Assembly (NCBI RefSeq): GCF_947500265.1
Contig: NZ_CANMRN010000002.1
Span: forward strand, 496,001 to 560,000
Direction of reading: 5' to 3'
DNA: 64,000 nucleotides
DNA from: an uncultured Psychrobacter sp.
Lineage (GTDB): Bacteria > Pseudomonadota > Gammaproteobacteria > Pseudomonadales > Moraxellaceae
Positions 35,174 through 46,040 of this stretch are shown here, in pieces. The notes below the pieces were generated by a model that saw only the letters and a list, made by a program, of their open reading frames with translations, searched no databases and had not been told where the DNA came from. How positions within the stretch are numbered: position 1 is the first letter of the stretch; the number at the start of each line of letters is the position of its first letter. The translations under genes were made by a program, and so were the position numbers.

Positions 35174-36652
35174 TTACCAAATGCGAGCCAAACTTGCCCA
35201 CTCAATCATACTATTTGGCAAGATACCAAAGAATAGAATAATCGCCGTCACAGCAATGACCATGATACCACCGGTACGAATACCCCATTGCCCAGACACG
35301 TCAAACTCGATGAACTGCTTAGGACGTTTGAACAGCGTGAGTAAAACGCGTAAGTAGTAGAATAGACCAATCGCACTGCCCAAGATAATCATCGCAGCCA
35401 AGAACCAGTTGGTGCCTTGTACCGCAGCTAAGATAGCAAACAGCTTGGTAATAAAGCCAGCCGTCAATGGAATACCCGCCAATGACAACATCATGATGGT
35501 CATCACAGCAGTCAATACTGGACGACGCCAGAATAGCCCTTGATAATGCGTCAACTCATCGGCTTCACCAGATAAGCGATACGGACTCGACATCAACGTC
35601 ACTACGCCAAAGGCACCGATAGAAGTAAAGGCATAGACTGCCATATACATACTAGAGATACTATCAGCGGCTGAACCAATGCTGACAATCACGATCATCA
35701 CATAACCCATATGAGCAATAGATGAGTAACCGAGTAGACGCTTCAGGCTAGTTTGACGTACTGCCAACAAGTTACCTACCAAAATAGATAAAGTAGCCAT
35801 GACCATCAATAGCATTTGCACTGATGGCAATGCCAGCAAAGCAGTATCGATTAAGAAACGCACGGCTAGTGCCATCATCGCCACTTTTGATACGGATGCT
35901 AAAAAGGTAGCGATAGGCGCTGGTGCACCTTCATAAACATCTGGCGTCCACATATGGAAAGGAGCAGCCGATAGTTTAAAGGCGATACCAAACATCATCA
36001 TTGCCGCACCCAATATCAGTAGTGGCGACTCAAAGATATTACCCAACACCATGCTGATTGGCTTAAATGCTAGTGAGCCTACTTCTGCATAGATAAAGGC
36101 CATACCCATCAGCAATGTCGCTGATGCAGTCGCCGACAATACTAAATACTTCAATCCCGACTCAAGTGACTGGTTGCGCATATAAGTATAAGCAAGCAAA
36201 CCATATAGTGGTACTGACAGCATCTCCAAGCTCATAAAGAATGACGCCATATGCTGCGCGCTTACCATGAGTAATGCACCAATGGTCGATAGCAGCATGA
36301 GCAAATACAGCTCTTCTTTATTGTCTTTGAGGTTGGCCAGATACGCATAAGACAGCGTACAACAAGCCAAGGCACAGATAAAAATCACCACCATATTAAA
36401 CTGAGCGAAGTTATCTATAACAAATAACTGCTCAGCGTTTGGTGCGATAGAACCGCTTTCAATCACACCGATCATCTGCCCGATCAGGGTAAATAGACCA
36501 ATGTTTAAGCCTGCCACTGTAATCGTACCAGTGACCATGTGTGAGCGTTTAAAGGTAATCGCGATCATAACCGTCAGTACCGTAATCACTACGGCGATAA
36601 TCGGCGCGTAAGGCAACAATCCTATCAAATCATTCATCGTAATATCATTCAT
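35174..36652 (-). CDS. nuoN: NADH-quinone oxidoreductase subunit N
   Basis: Antiporter-like proton-pumping subunit of complex I, last gene of the operon. The 492 residues hold about 14 hydrophobic helices. Conserved parts are the helix 5 region MSLEMLSVPLYGLLAY with its Glu, the helix 7 Lys in FKLSAAPFHMWTPDVYEGAP, and the C-terminal FYYLRVLLTLF. The ATG at 36652 lies 3 bp after the nuoM stop, showing tight coupling; a second in-frame ATG occurs five codons on. A terminator follows directly. Confidence 0.95.
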   Translation of the reverse strand: MNDITMNDLIGLLPYAPIIAVVITVLTVMIAITFKRSHMVTGTITVAGLNIGLFTLIGQMIGVIESGSIAPNAEQLFVIDNFAQFNMVVIFICALACCTLSYAYLANLKDNKEELYLLMLLSTIGALLMVSAQHMASFFMSLEMLSVPLYGLLAYTYMRNQSLESGLKYLVLSATASATLLMGMAFIYAEVGSLAFKPISMVLGNIFESPLLILGAAMMMFGIAFKLSAAPFHMWTPDVYEGAPAPIATFLASVSKVAMMALAVRFLIDTALLALPSVQMLLMVMATLSILVGNLLAVRQTSLKRLLGYSSIAHMGYVMIVIVSIGSAADSISSMYMAVYAFTSIGAFGVVTLMSSPYRLSGEADELTHYQGLFWRRPVLTAVMTIMMLSLAGIPLTAGFITKLFAILAAVQGTNWFLAAMIILGSAIGLFYYLRVLLTLFKRPKQFIEFDVSGQWGIRTGGIMVIAVTAIILFFGILPNSMIEWASLARIW

Positions 36653-36655
36653 GAC

Positions 36656-38281
36656 TTAACGTGCCTCCATTACATCAAGCAGCTGCGACGCATCTACCTG
36701 TGTCACTTGACTGTATATATATGCGTTATTGATCCACTGCATAGCATGACTTGAGGTATCAAGGAACGGCTGTGGGTACAGTCCGAGCCATACCAAACCA
36801 GCAGCTAGCATCAGTAGTAATGACAGCTCGCGCTTGCCCAAATCTTTTAGTTTACGTGCAGGTAAGCCATGTGACTTAGTCTCTCGCTCTGCCAATGCGG
36901 CGATGTTGTTTTCACCAAATAGTGCGCGATGAATCAAAATCAACGAGTAGAGACCTGCTAATACCAAACTGAATGTCGCAAAAACAACGAATACTGGGTA
37001 CTGAGCAAATGAGCCAAATAAAATCATGAACTCGCCAATGAAGTTACCCGTACCTGGGATACCTAGCAGCGCGGCACAGAAGAACATCAATATCGGCGCG
37101 TAGTAGCGGAACTGCCCCCACATACCACCCATCAAGGTCAAATCGCGTGTATGCAGACGCTCATATAGCTGTCCTGCCATGATGAATAGTGCGGCTGAAC
37201 TCAAACCATGAGCAAGCATCTGAATCATCAGACCTTGTAAGCTGAGTAATGTTCCCGCATAGATTGCTAGTACCACAAAACCCATATGCGAGATACTGGT
37301 ATACGCCAGCAAACGCTTCATATCAGTCTGCATAAACGCTAGCCATGCACCGTAGAAAATACCAATCGTACCTAGGGTAATCGCTATCGGCGCAAACTCT
37401 TGTGACGCTGCTGGAAATAGCGGCAACACAAAACGAATCAAACCATATGCAGCAGTCTTAATGAGCACCCCTGCCAAATCCACCGAACCTGCCGTTGGTG
37501 CCTGCGCATGCGCATCTGGCAACCAGCCGTGGAAAGGAATGATTGGCAACTTCACCGCAAAGCCAATGAAGAAGCACAGCATGATTGGATATTCCCAGCC
37601 GCCAAGTGACGTACCGAGCAAGTCATTATAGTTAAAGCTTACTACCCCTTTTTGAGCGTAGCTGATAATGACCAATACCAAAATACCGATGAGCATGATA
37701 AGCCCAGACGCTTGGGTATAAATAAAGAACTTGGTTGCGGCGTATTCTTTGGTTTTGCCAACCACATCATGACCCCAAATCGCGATCAAGAAGTAGATAG
37801 GAACCAGCATCATCTCCCAAAAGAAGAAAAATAAGAACAAATCAATGGCTAAGAAAACACCAATAACGCCGCCCAAACTCCATAGCAAGTTCAGGTGGAA
37901 AAAACCAACACGGCGCTGAATCTCATTCCACGAACAAGCAACGGCTGCTACACCAAGCAACCCTGTTAGGGCTACCATCATCAGTGACAAGCCATCTAGC
38001 GCTAAGTGAAAGCTAATACCAAAGCTCGGTATCCATGGCACACTAAATTCTGCCACCCAAGGCACGTTTGTGCTTGGTGCAATGACCTGCTGACTCATAC
38101 CGCTAAAATCGCCCTGCTGCCAAAGTACTAATGACAAAGCAAAGGTCAACGTCATGCCGATTAAGGCAATCCAGCGCGGTAGACGTTTATTAAACCGTTC
38201 GACCAACCAACATAGCAATCCTGCAATAAAAGGAATTGCGATTAATGCTGGTAGCATCCACGTTTGTTGTAACTCAATCAT
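36656..38281 (-). CDS. nuoM: NADH-quinone oxidoreductase subunit M
   Basis: Antiporter-like membrane subunit of complex I, 541 residues, about 14 helices. The helix 5 FFFFWEMMLVPIYFLIAIWG carries the conserved Glu, and helix 7 has VKLPIIPFHGWLPDAHAQAP with the pumping Lys. LLAYTSISHMGFVVLAI is also typical. The C-terminus has an extra polar tail of about 40 residues after the last helix. It lies between nuoL (2-bp gap) and nuoN. Confidence 0.95.
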   Translation of the reverse strand: MIELQQTWMLPALIAIPFIAGLLCWLVERFNKRLPRWIALIGMTLTFALSLVLWQQGDFSGMSQQVIAPSTNVPWVAEFSVPWIPSFGISFHLALDGLSLMMVALTGLLGVAAVACSWNEIQRRVGFFHLNLLWSLGGVIGVFLAIDLFLFFFFWEMMLVPIYFLIAIWGHDVVGKTKEYAATKFFIYTQASGLIMLIGILVLVIISYAQKGVVSFNYNDLLGTSLGGWEYPIMLCFFIGFAVKLPIIPFHGWLPDAHAQAPTAGSVDLAGVLIKTAAYGLIRFVLPLFPAASQEFAPIAITLGTIGIFYGAWLAFMQTDMKRLLAYTSISHMGFVVLAIYAGTLLSLQGLMIQMLAHGLSSAALFIMAGQLYERLHTRDLTLMGGMWGQFRYYAPILMFFCAALLGIPGTGNFIGEFMILFGSFAQYPVFVVFATFSLVLAGLYSLILIHRALFGENNIAALAERETKSHGLPARKLKDLGKRELSLLLMLAAGLVWLGLYPQPFLDTSSHAMQWINNAYIYSQVTQVDASQLLDVMEAR

Positions 38282-38283
38282 CT

Positions 38284-40158
38284 TTACACCACCGTCATCA
38301 TTACCAGCACCAGCAATACAGCCATACCCAAGCCAAAGCTTGTGGCATAACCTCGAAGAGACCCTGTTTGCGTCGCAGACAATACTTTATTACCTGCTGA
38401 GGCCAGCTTAGGTAACAGCAACCACGTTTTATCGATAGGGTCGGCTTTTAATAAGCGGCCGATGAATAAAAAGGGTTTTACAAAAATTACATCATATAGC
38501 GCGTCGAAACCTAGGCCATGATAGCACCAGTGATATAGCGCCCCACCAATACGTGATCGCTTAAAACTAGTAAGCATGCGACCTTTATTGACCACATATA
38601 ACAGTGCTGCCAATATCAAACCTGCTGCCATGGCACCCATCGCGATATACTCTGCGGTATGCTTAGCATGCGCTTGACCAGCAACTTCTAATAGATGACC
38701 AACGCTCTCTGGCAATACACCATCTAATGGTGGCGTAATCCAAGCACCAACGGCTGTAGATAGCACTAGCAACACGGTCAAAGGCAACCAATACGACACC
38801 CCTGATAGCTTATGAGCATGGGTTTTTTCTTCGCCAAAGAAGATAATCCAAATCATACGGAATGTATAAATCGCGGTTAAGAAAGCACCGAATACACCCA
38901 TGTAGAATAGTACTAAGTGACCTGTGGCATAAGTTTCCCAAAGAATCGCTTCTTTAGAATAGAAACCAACGGTAACCCAAGGTATAGCAGCGAGTGCACC
39001 GCCACCGACGATATAGCACCAAAATACTAATGGGATCTTTTTGCGCAGACCACCCATCTTAAAGATATCTTGCTCGTGATGTACCGCAAGGATAACCGCA
39101 CCTGATGATAAGAACAGCAATGCTTTAAAGAAAGCATGGGTCATTAGATGGAAGATTGCCCCTTGCCATGCGCCCACGCCAAGTGCGAGGAACATATAGC
39201 CAATTTGACTCATGGTCGAATACGCAAGGATACGTTTGATGTCTGTTTGCGCGAGTGCACAGAATCCAGCAACGACCAATGTCAACGCCCCTACGCCGCC
39301 AACCCAATACAATAAGATACCTGGGGTTAGCTCAAACAATGGATGTAGACGGGCGATCAAATAAACCCCTGCCGTCACCATTGTTGCCGCGTGAATCAAT
39401 GCCGATACTGGTGTTGGACCTGCCATCGCATCAGCAAGCCATGTGTGTAGTGGCAACTGGGCTGATTTACCCATTGCGCCGCCGACCAACATCATAGTCG
39501 TTAGCATCATCGTTGGGTTATTAACATCGAATACTTCTGGCGCACGCGTAATAATTTCTTGAATATTAAGCGTACCGAATTCGCGGAATAATAAAAACAA
39601 ACCGAAGGCTAAGAACACATCACCGACACGAGTAACGGTAAAGGCTTTCATCGCGGCACGGCCGTTGGCTCTGTCGTGATAATAATAACCAATCAATAGG
39701 TAAGAACAGATACCTACGCCTTCCCAACCGAGATAAAGCAAGAACAAATCATCTGCGAGTACCAGTAATAACATACTGGCCACAAACAAATTCATATAGC
39801 TAAAGAAACGAGCAAAGCCAGTGTCGCCTTTCATATACCAAGAGGCAAACAGATGAATCAAAAAGCCAATCCCAGTGATGACACCTGTCATGGTCAATGC
39901 AAGACCATCAAAGCTCAAACCGAAATGTGGGGCAAAATCGCCAACTTGGAACCATGTCCATAGCGGAACTTCTACTACCGTTCCAGCTGAATTGGTGGTC
40001 AAAAAGGTATAGCTAACCACTAGCGTGCATAGTGCTGATAACAGCATGCTACCTACGCCAACAATCGCTGCGACCGTCTCTGATAATTTGTCGCGCATAA
40101 AGGCTAAAATCAAAAAGCCAATGAGCGGGAATATAAAGGTTAATGGTAATAAACTCAT
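38284..40158 (-). CDS. nuoL: NADH-quinone oxidoreductase subunit L
   Basis: Distal antiporter-like subunit of complex I with the long lateral helix, 624 residues. Helix 5 has LFLLYLGWEGVGICSYLLIGYYY with the conserved Glu, helix 7 region KSAQLPLHTWLADAMAGPTPVSALIHAATMVTAGVYL, and the helix 8 stretch DIKRILAYSTMSQIGYMFLALG. The C-terminal part supplies the amphipathic traverse helix. AAGGAT precedes the ATG. It follows nuoK after a 4-bp gap. Confidence 0.96.
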   Translation of the reverse strand: MSLLPLTFIFPLIGFLILAFMRDKLSETVAAIVGVGSMLLSALCTLVVSYTFLTTNSAGTVVEVPLWTWFQVGDFAPHFGLSFDGLALTMTGVITGIGFLIHLFASWYMKGDTGFARFFSYMNLFVASMLLLVLADDLFLLYLGWEGVGICSYLLIGYYYHDRANGRAAMKAFTVTRVGDVFLAFGLFLLFREFGTLNIQEIITRAPEVFDVNNPTMMLTTMMLVGGAMGKSAQLPLHTWLADAMAGPTPVSALIHAATMVTAGVYLIARLHPLFELTPGILLYWVGGVGALTLVVAGFCALAQTDIKRILAYSTMSQIGYMFLALGVGAWQGAIFHLMTHAFFKALLFLSSGAVILAVHHEQDIFKMGGLRKKIPLVFWCYIVGGGALAAIPWVTVGFYSKEAILWETYATGHLVLFYMGVFGAFLTAIYTFRMIWIIFFGEEKTHAHKLSGVSYWLPLTVLLVLSTAVGAWITPPLDGVLPESVGHLLEVAGQAHAKHTAEYIAMGAMAAGLILAALLYVVNKGRMLTSFKRSRIGGALYHWCYHGLGFDALYDVIFVKPFLFIGRLLKADPIDKTWLLLPKLASAGNKVLSATQTGSLRGYATSFGLGMAVLLVLVMMTVV

Positions 40159-40162
40159 GACA

Positions 40163-40570
40163 TCATCCTTTCATCTCATTGGCGCTATCGACATCGAGAT
40201 GCCCACGCTGATGATAAAAACGCAATAATATTGCCAGACCAATTGACGCTTCAGCCGCAGCCAAGGTCAAAATAAAGATAAACATAATCTGTCCGTCTGG
40301 ATCGACCCAGCGACTACCTGCCACTACAAATGCCAATGCTGCCGCATTCATCATGATCTCAAGACTCATTAGCATAAATAAGAAGTTACGTCGTACCATA
40401 ACGCCGCACAGACCGATAGCAAATAAAATGCCTGCCAAAATCAGTCCATGGCTCATGGGTATCATACCCAGTACATTTTGCGCCTCAGCAACTGGCTGTA
40501 CTAAGCCTGCCACCTCGTGGGCAAACGGCACGTTTGACACATCTTGTGCCACGCTTGCTGCTAGTACCAT
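40163..40570 (-). CDS. nuoK: NADH-quinone oxidoreductase subunit K, N-terminally extended
   Basis: Small three-helix subunit of the complex I membrane arm. From residue 36 ([19 protein letters not shown]) the protein matches NuoK of usual length (about 100 residues), including [17 protein letters not shown] and [13 protein letters not shown] with the conserved Glu residues. The first 35 residues are an Ala/Val-rich extension. The ATG at 40570 has an excellent AAGGAG at 8 bp and overlaps the nuoJ stop by one base. The internal ATG at 40465 has no clear ribosome site. The extended form is therefore preferred. Confidence 0.92.
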   Translation of the reverse strand: MVLAASVAQDVSNVPFAHEVAGLVQPVAEAQNVLGMIPMSHGLILAGILFAIGLCGVMVRRNFLFMLMSLEIMMNAAALAFVVAGSRWVDPDGQIMFIFILTLAAAEASIGLAILLRFYHQRGHLDVDSANEMKG

Positions 40571-41313
40571 TAGTCTGACTCCTTGCGCGTAACTTTGTTC
40601 GTACCTACTTGACTACCTGCCCTCGTACCTACCTTCATACCTACATAGTCATGCGGGTCAACATCTTTATATTCGTAAGGCTTAGCCATTTCTACGCCGT
40701 CATGCTGTGTAAGCGTACTATCATTGTCGTATTGTTTGATACTGCCTGCACTTGGCTTGAAGTTTTGGCTATCATTACCGATGACCTCATCGTCGACTGT
40801 CTCTTTACCTAAATGATAAGCGGCGACCAAGGCTGCCAATAATAGCAATGCTGCTACTTCGACTAGCATAATGTATTTGGTAAATAGCACCGTACCGACT
40901 GCTTTGGCAGAGATAGTCGTGCTACCCATCATGACCGCTTCATCGTGATTAAGACCAATCATCGCATAGAGCACAACGGCAATGATTATCGTCAGCCCTG
41001 TTGGAATCGCCCAAGTGCCTGCATCGAGCCAACGCTCTTCGCGCTCGTCATTACTCATGCCCAAATTAAGCATCATGATAACGAAAACAAATAGCACCAT
41101 AATGGCACCAGCATAGACAACAATCTCTAGCGCACCCGCAAACGGCGCACCTAATACAAAAAATATCCCAGCGATTGCCAATAACGACACAATCATCGAT
41201 AAGATAGCATGCACTGGATTGGCCTGAGTCACTACGCGCAGACTGGCAAATATTGCCACTGCTGCAAGCGAATAAAACCCAGCCAATTCAGGATGGTTTA
41301 AAATATTCATCAT
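40570..41313 (-). CDS. nuoJ: NADH-quinone oxidoreductase subunit J, C-terminally extended
   Basis: Five-helix membrane subunit of complex I, next to NuoK and NuoH. The first 165 residues carry the helices ([60 protein letters not shown] is the conserved helix 2-3 region, here cut to its outline). About 75 C-terminal residues are a hydrophilic tail rich in Asp, Lys and Gly ([16 protein letters not shown]), longer than in E. coli. The ATG overlaps the nuoI stop as ATGA. The tail should face the cytoplasm or periplasm near NuoK; its role is unknown. Confidence 0.93.
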   Translation of the reverse strand: MMNILNHPELAGFYSLAAVAIFASLRVVTQANPVHAILSMIVSLLAIAGIFFVLGAPFAGALEIVVYAGAIMVLFVFVIMMLNLGMSNDEREERWLDAGTWAIPTGLTIIIAVVLYAMIGLNHDEAVMMGSTTISAKAVGTVLFTKYIMLVEVAALLLLAALVAAYHLGKETVDDEVIGNDSQNFKPSAGSIKQYDNDSTLTQHDGVEMAKPYEYKDVDPHDYVGMKVGTRAGSQVGTNKVTRKESD

Positions 41314-41858
41314 GGTAGCAAGCTCCTTAGATCAATCGGTGCAGACTCATTTTGTGCTGCGCCTTTTGGTTTATCTGCTACCGCCATACCTGTCACACGA
41401 TAATAGTTATAATCAGGGTATTTACCTGGTCCTGAAATGAGCAAATGCTCTTTTTCGTAGACCAAGTCTTGGCGCTTATATTCACCCAACTCAAAATCTG
41501 GGGTCATTTGAATCGCTGTCGTTGGACAGGCCTCTTCACACAATCCACAAAAGATACAGCGTGAGAAATTGATACGGAAAAACTCTGGATACCAGCGACC
41601 GTCTTCACGCTCAGCTTTTTGTAATGAGATACACCCTACCGGACATGCCACCGCACACAAGTTACAAGCGACACAGCGCTCGTCTCCATCAGGATCACGC
41701 GTTAGGACAATACGTCCACGAAAACGCGGCGGTACAGGTACCGGCTCTTCAGGATAAAGGATGGTGTCACGCGGTCTAAGTGCATGACTATTGACCATCC
41801 ACATGCTGCGGACAATGGTAAATATACCAATGACGGTCTTTTTTATGGTAGTAAACAT
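41310..41858 (-). CDS. nuoI: NADH-quinone oxidoreductase subunit I
   Basis: Peripheral iron-sulfur subunit carrying clusters N6a and N6b between NuoG and NuoB. Two ferredoxin-type motifs are complete: [15 protein letters not shown] and [15 protein letters not shown]. The 182-residue length is normal. The N-terminal stretch and [15 protein letters not shown] are typical. It is coupled to nuoJ by a 4-bp overlap and lies 58 bp after nuoH. Confidence 0.96.
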   Translation of the reverse strand: MFTTIKKTVIGIFTIVRSMWMVNSHALRPRDTILYPEEPVPVPPRFRGRIVLTRDPDGDERCVACNLCAVACPVGCISLQKAEREDGRWYPEFFRINFSRCIFCGLCEEACPTTAIQMTPDFELGEYKRQDLVYEKEHLLISGPGKYPDYNYYRVTGMAVADKPKGAAQNESAPIDLRSLLP

Positions 41859-41916
41859 GGGATTATTATCCTTATCAGCTTTACCCTAGTTCATCAGTGA
41901 TGGCTACTAGTAATGA

Positions 41917-42960
41917 CTACAACGTTGGGGAAAAGATCAAAATGACCGCAGCAGTAATCAACAGATTAATCAAGGTTACGGGCAGACATACTTTCCAGCC
42001 AAAGTTCATCACCTGATCATAACGCGGACGCATGAGTGAGCCTCGAGCCAAAACAAACATGGTCATAAAGAACAGCGTTTTAATCATGAACCAAAAAGCT
42101 GGTGGAATAAATGGAATATCTAAATTGAACGGCGCAAGCCAACCGCCAAAGAACAAGCAAGTCATCAAGGCAGAAATCAAGACAACGTTGACATACTCAC
42201 CAATGAAGAACATACCGAACTTCATGCCAGAATATTCGACATGATAGCCTTCAGCAAGTTCTTGCTCTGCTTCTGGTTGGTCAAATGGATGTCTATGCGT
42301 AACGGCAACACCAGCCACCACAAAGGTCAAAAATCCAAAAAACTGCGGAATGATATACCAACCGTCTGCTTGTGCTTCGACAATGGCGCGCAAGTTAAAC
42401 GAACCTGTCAAGGCAACAACGCCCATCAACGACAAGCCTAAAAACACTTCGTAACTGATCGTTTGTGCAGCTGAGCGCAAACCACCAAGTAGTGAGAATT
42501 TGTTGGCAGACGCCCAACCACCGAACATCACCGCATAAACAGCAATACCAGCCATGGCAAAGAAAAACAGAATACCAATATCCCAATCAACCACGCCAAG
42601 CGTTGGCGAGATAGGAATGATGGCAAATGAGGCCAAGGCAGTAAACATCGCAACCGCAGGTGCCAACGTGAACATAAACTTATCGGTAAAGTTCGGTGTC
42701 CAATCTTCTTTAAAGAAGATTTTTAGCATATCGGCGACTAGTTGTAGTGAACCAAAAGGCCCAACACGGTTTGGACCATAACGATCTTGCCATAAGGCCA
42801 ACATACGGCGCTCATAAATAATCATCATCGCGGCAACCAATACTACGACTAAAAAGATGACTAGTGATTGACCCACTAAAAACAGAATAGACCAAGTATC
42901 AAAACTCATGCTATTGGCCAAAAAGCTTGGCACATCAGGGATAATACGGGTAACTTGCAT
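41917..42960 (-). CDS. nuoH: NADH-quinone oxidoreductase subunit H
   Basis: Eight-helix subunit forming much of the quinone-binding chamber. [36 protein letters not shown] and [23 protein letters not shown] are the conserved cytoplasmic loops, here listed as landmarks. The 347-residue length is typical, with a slightly long N-terminus before the first helix. The ATG lies 1 bp after the nuoG stop region. Confidence 0.96.
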   Translation of the reverse strand: MQVTRIIPDVPSFLANSMSFDTWSILFLVGQSLVIFLVVVLVAAMMIIYERRMLALWQDRYGPNRVGPFGSLQLVADMLKIFFKEDWTPNFTDKFMFTLAPAVAMFTALASFAIIPISPTLGVVDWDIGILFFFAMAGIAVYAVMFGGWASANKFSLLGGLRSAAQTISYEVFLGLSLMGVVALTGSFNLRAIVEAQADGWYIIPQFFGFLTFVVAGVAVTHRHPFDQPEAEQELAEGYHVEYSGMKFGMFFIGEYVNVVLISALMTCLFFGGWLAPFNLDIPFIPPAFWFMIKTLFFMTMFVLARGSLMRPRYDQVMNFGWKVCLPVTLINLLITAAVILIFSPTL

Positions 42961-42961
42961 A

Positions 42962-45900
42962 TTACACCTCCTGTGTGGTGGTCGGCGCTGCGTTTATTTG
43001 CGCTGTGTCGTTATTGTTCATCATATCGTTAGCCATGCTACCCATCATCGTCACTGGTGCATCCACTTTACGTACCGATGCTGGCATTGATGGGTGAATA
43101 ATGCTCACCTGCCCGACTGGGTAACCGATACAACCTTCTGCCAAATAACCGACCAGCTGTACGGGCAAGGTGATTTGTTGCTTGTCAATCTCAATCGCCA
43201 AGTAATCACCAGCAGCGATATTCCAGTCTTTGGCATCATCTATACCGATACGCCATGCAGCAACAGGTAGTTGCTCTGCGACGATTGGGCTGCGTGATGC
43301 CATCATTGAGCTGGCATAGATATTATGAATCGGCACCAGTTTCGCTTGGCCGTGCTGTAAGTCAGTTGTATTCGAAGACATCGCTTCTGGCGCCACATAT
43401 TGACGAGTGGCTAGGCGCTCTAGCTGATCAAACAAACGCACACCTGGATCACCATTTTTCAGATGACCACCAACTTTATCTTGGTATTTGTTCCATGCTT
43501 GCGGTGAGTTCCAACCTGCCGCATTGGCAAAAGGAATCATCGAACTTGGCGTTTCTTTACCGCTATAACCTTCCATTGAGAAAGTTAGACCAGTGTCCAA
43601 ATCTTTTGGCTGCATTGGCTCGTGCACTGAGATTGGCGCACGCATAGCAGTACGACCTGAATAACGACGCGGTTGACGCGCAATTTTCAGACCCGTTATA
43701 CGGTAGTCAGCATCAGGCGCAGCACCTTTAATACCCGCAAGTTTAGGATGCGTTACGATCAATGCATTGATAACATCATCTAGCTGCGTCCAATCGACAT
43801 CACGACCTTCGATGCTGCTATGTACAGCATGTATCCAACGCCAGCCTTCTTTAATACTGCTCATCGGATGGTAGTATTCGTTATCGTAAACTTGGAAGAA
43901 GCGCTGCGCGCGACCTTCAGCTGATATCAATGTACCATCCGCTTCTGCAAAGCTAGCCGCTGGCAGTACGATATCGACGTCTTTATGCCAATCAAGGAGC
44001 TGATGATCTAACGCAATGACCGTTTTATCAGTCAATAGTTGCGTCAATTTATTGGCATCAATCGCATCTGTTAGCTGGTTTTCTGCAACCACAACCACAT
44101 CGTAATCAGTCGCTAGCAGTTCTTCAACTGACTGACCGCCAAGCATACAAACGCCCATGCTATTGGCATCAGGGACCGTTAGATAGATACCTGCTTGTGC
44201 TTGATATTTATCATTGATTTCTTTTAACTCAAGTTTTTCAGCAGGCTCACGCTCGACATCATCTTGCGCTTCTGTATTTACACCCGTTTCAGGTTTGTTT
44301 GGCTTGGCAGATAAATCTTGGTCTTCTTCAGGCTGGTCATTAGCCGCTTTTGCTTGGGCTGCCTGTACTTTGGCATTATGTGCCTCGACCTGCTGTTGCT
44401 CAGTCGCTTTAATTGCCGCGCGTTTTTGGGTCAATGCTTGGGTAATCTGTGCTGCTGCTTCTATCAATGCGGTAGAAGACAAGCTGCTACCCGAAACAAC
44501 TAACGGCTTATCAGCTTGAATCAGGTCATAAGCAATTTGCTGTGCCAATGCTTGCATACCGTCAGTTTCAGCACTAGCATCAACTGTTTGTGGATCTACT
44601 ATGTCTGCTAAATCATCAGCGAAATCAGAAATCTCATCAGCAACCTTGAAGCCAAGTTTAGTGATGTCTTCAGGGGTCGCCACTACGCTCACTTTACTGA
44701 TATCTTCTAGCTTAGTTTGCGTCACATCGATGACATAGACTGGGCTTAGCGCATCTTGAGCGATACGTTTAACTGGTTCTGCAAGCCACGGCTGCGTTTG
44801 CAATGCCGCTGCCATTTTCAGGCCTTCGTTTTTTGCGGCTTGACGTACTGACAATGCGACACGTGATGAAGTTTGCGTAATATCTTCACCTAATACGAGC
44901 ACTGCATCATGCGTTTCGATATCGGTCATGCTAGGGTTATAAATGCCGTCGGTACTTAATACTTCGATGCATTTATTAACCAGTGCTTGCTGCTGATGGT
45001 TCAAACCTGTTGAGAAGTTATCAAAGCCGACCAGGTTTTTTAGCGCAAAGTTGGTCTCTAAACTGGCACGTGGTGAGCCAATCCCGATGACTTTTTTATC
45101 TTTGATACGCTTGATGGTTTCATCAAGTGCATAATCAATATTGATTTTGACATGCTTATCATTGATACGTTCAAGCGCTTGGGTTGGACGATCATCACGA
45201 TTGACATAGCCATAACCAAAGCGGCCACGGTCACATAAGAAATAGCGGTTTACTTCGCCGTTATAACGGTTTTCGATACGGCGCAATTCACCATAACGTT
45301 CACCCGGTGAGATATTACAACCAGCTGAGCAACCATGACAGATGCTTGGCGCATACTGCATGTCCCATTTACGGTTGTAGCGCTCAGAGTGGGTTTTATC
45401 AGTAAACACACCCGTTGGGCAAACTTCGGTTAAGTTGCCTGAAAACTCGCTTTCAAACTGACCATCTTTATCACGGCCAAAGTAAACGCGGTTGTTTGAG
45501 CCATAAACGCCCAAATCTTCGCCGCCCGCGTAGTCTTTATAAAAACGTACACAGCGATAGCAAGCGATACAACGGTTCATCTCATGCGCGATGAATGGTC
45601 CAAGCTCTTGGTTGTGGTGCGTACGTTTGGTAAAGCGATAGCGACGACGGCTGTGACCTGACATATAGGTCATGTCCTGCAAATGACAATGTCCGCCCTC
45701 TTCACAGGTTGGACAGTCATGTGGATGGTTGGTCATGAGTAGCTCAACCATCGACTTGCGGAATGCTTTGGCCTCATCGTCAGTCACAGAGATGTACATA
45801 TCATCGCCAGGAGCGACCATACATGACATGACGAGGCGACCGCGACCCGCTTCCATATCTTCTTTATTTTGGAATTGCTTGACCGCGCACTGACGGCACG

Positions 45901-46030
45901 AGCCTACTGAGCCAAGGGCTGGATGATAACAAAAATACGGCACATCAATGCCGAGTGATAAGCAGGCTTGTAGCAAGTTATCTGCGCTATCTACTTCGAC
46001 AGTGGTTCCATCAATATGTATGACTGCCAT
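42962..46030 (-). CDS. nuoG: NADH-quinone oxidoreductase subunit G with charged insertion
   Basis: Largest peripheral subunit, carrying several iron-sulfur clusters. Ligands are visible for the [2Fe-2S] cluster (C34, C45, C48, C70), N3 (H102, C106, C109, C115), N4 (C154, C157, C160, C204) and N7 (C231, C234, C238, C266). The molybdopterin-type domain follows. At 1022 residues it is about 110 longer than E. coli NuoG. Much of the excess is a Gln/Ala/Lys/Glu-rich low-complexity stretch at about 534-612, within the oxidoreductase-like domain. The reading frame is intact. It sits between nuoF (10-bp gap) and nuoH. Confidence 0.95.
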   Translation of the reverse strand: MAVIHIDGTTVEVDSADNLLQACLSLGIDVPYFCYHPALGSVGSCRQCAVKQFQNKEDMEAGRGRLVMSCMVAPGDDMYISVTDDEAKAFRKSMVELLMTNHPHDCPTCEEGGHCHLQDMTYMSGHSRRRYRFTKRTHHNQELGPFIAHEMNRCIACYRCVRFYKDYAGGEDLGVYGSNNRVYFGRDKDGQFESEFSGNLTEVCPTGVFTDKTHSERYNRKWDMQYAPSICHGCSAGCNISPGERYGELRRIENRYNGEVNRYFLCDRGRFGYGYVNRDDRPTQALERINDKHVKINIDYALDETIKRIKDKKVIGIGSPRASLETNFALKNLVGFDNFSTGLNHQQQALVNKCIEVLSTDGIYNPSMTDIETHDAVLVLGEDITQTSSRVALSVRQAAKNEGLKMAAALQTQPWLAEPVKRIAQDALSPVYVIDVTQTKLEDISKVSVVATPEDITKLGFKVADEISDFADDLADIVDPQTVDASAETDGMQALAQQIAYDLIQADKPLVVSGSSLSSTALIEAAAQITQALTQKRAAIKATEQQQVEAHNAKVQAAQAKAANDQPEEDQDLSAKPNKPETGVNTEAQDDVEREPAEKLELKEINDKYQAQAGIYLTVPDANSMGVCMLGGQSVEELLATDYDVVVVAENQLTDAIDANKLTQLLTDKTVIALDHQLLDWHKDVDIVLPAASFAEADGTLISAEGRAQRFFQVYDNEYYHPMSSIKEGWRWIHAVHSSIEGRDVDWTQLDDVINALIVTHPKLAGIKGAAPDADYRITGLKIARQPRRYSGRTAMRAPISVHEPMQPKDLDTGLTFSMEGYSGKETPSSMIPFANAAGWNSPQAWNKYQDKVGGHLKNGDPGVRLFDQLERLATRQYVAPEAMSSNTTDLQHGQAKLVPIHNIYASSMMASRSPIVAEQLPVAAWRIGIDDAKDWNIAAGDYLAIEIDKQQITLPVQLVGYLAEGCIGYPVGQVSIIHPSMPASVRKVDAPVTMMGSMANDMMNNNDTAQINAAPTTTQEV

Positions 46031-46040
46031 GCCGCTCTCC

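Noticed and set aside
43255..43647. 130-codon open frame on the plus strand inside nuoG
   Set aside because: Antisense to a certain gene, with no ribosome site or recognisable product; a by-product of nuoG codon use.
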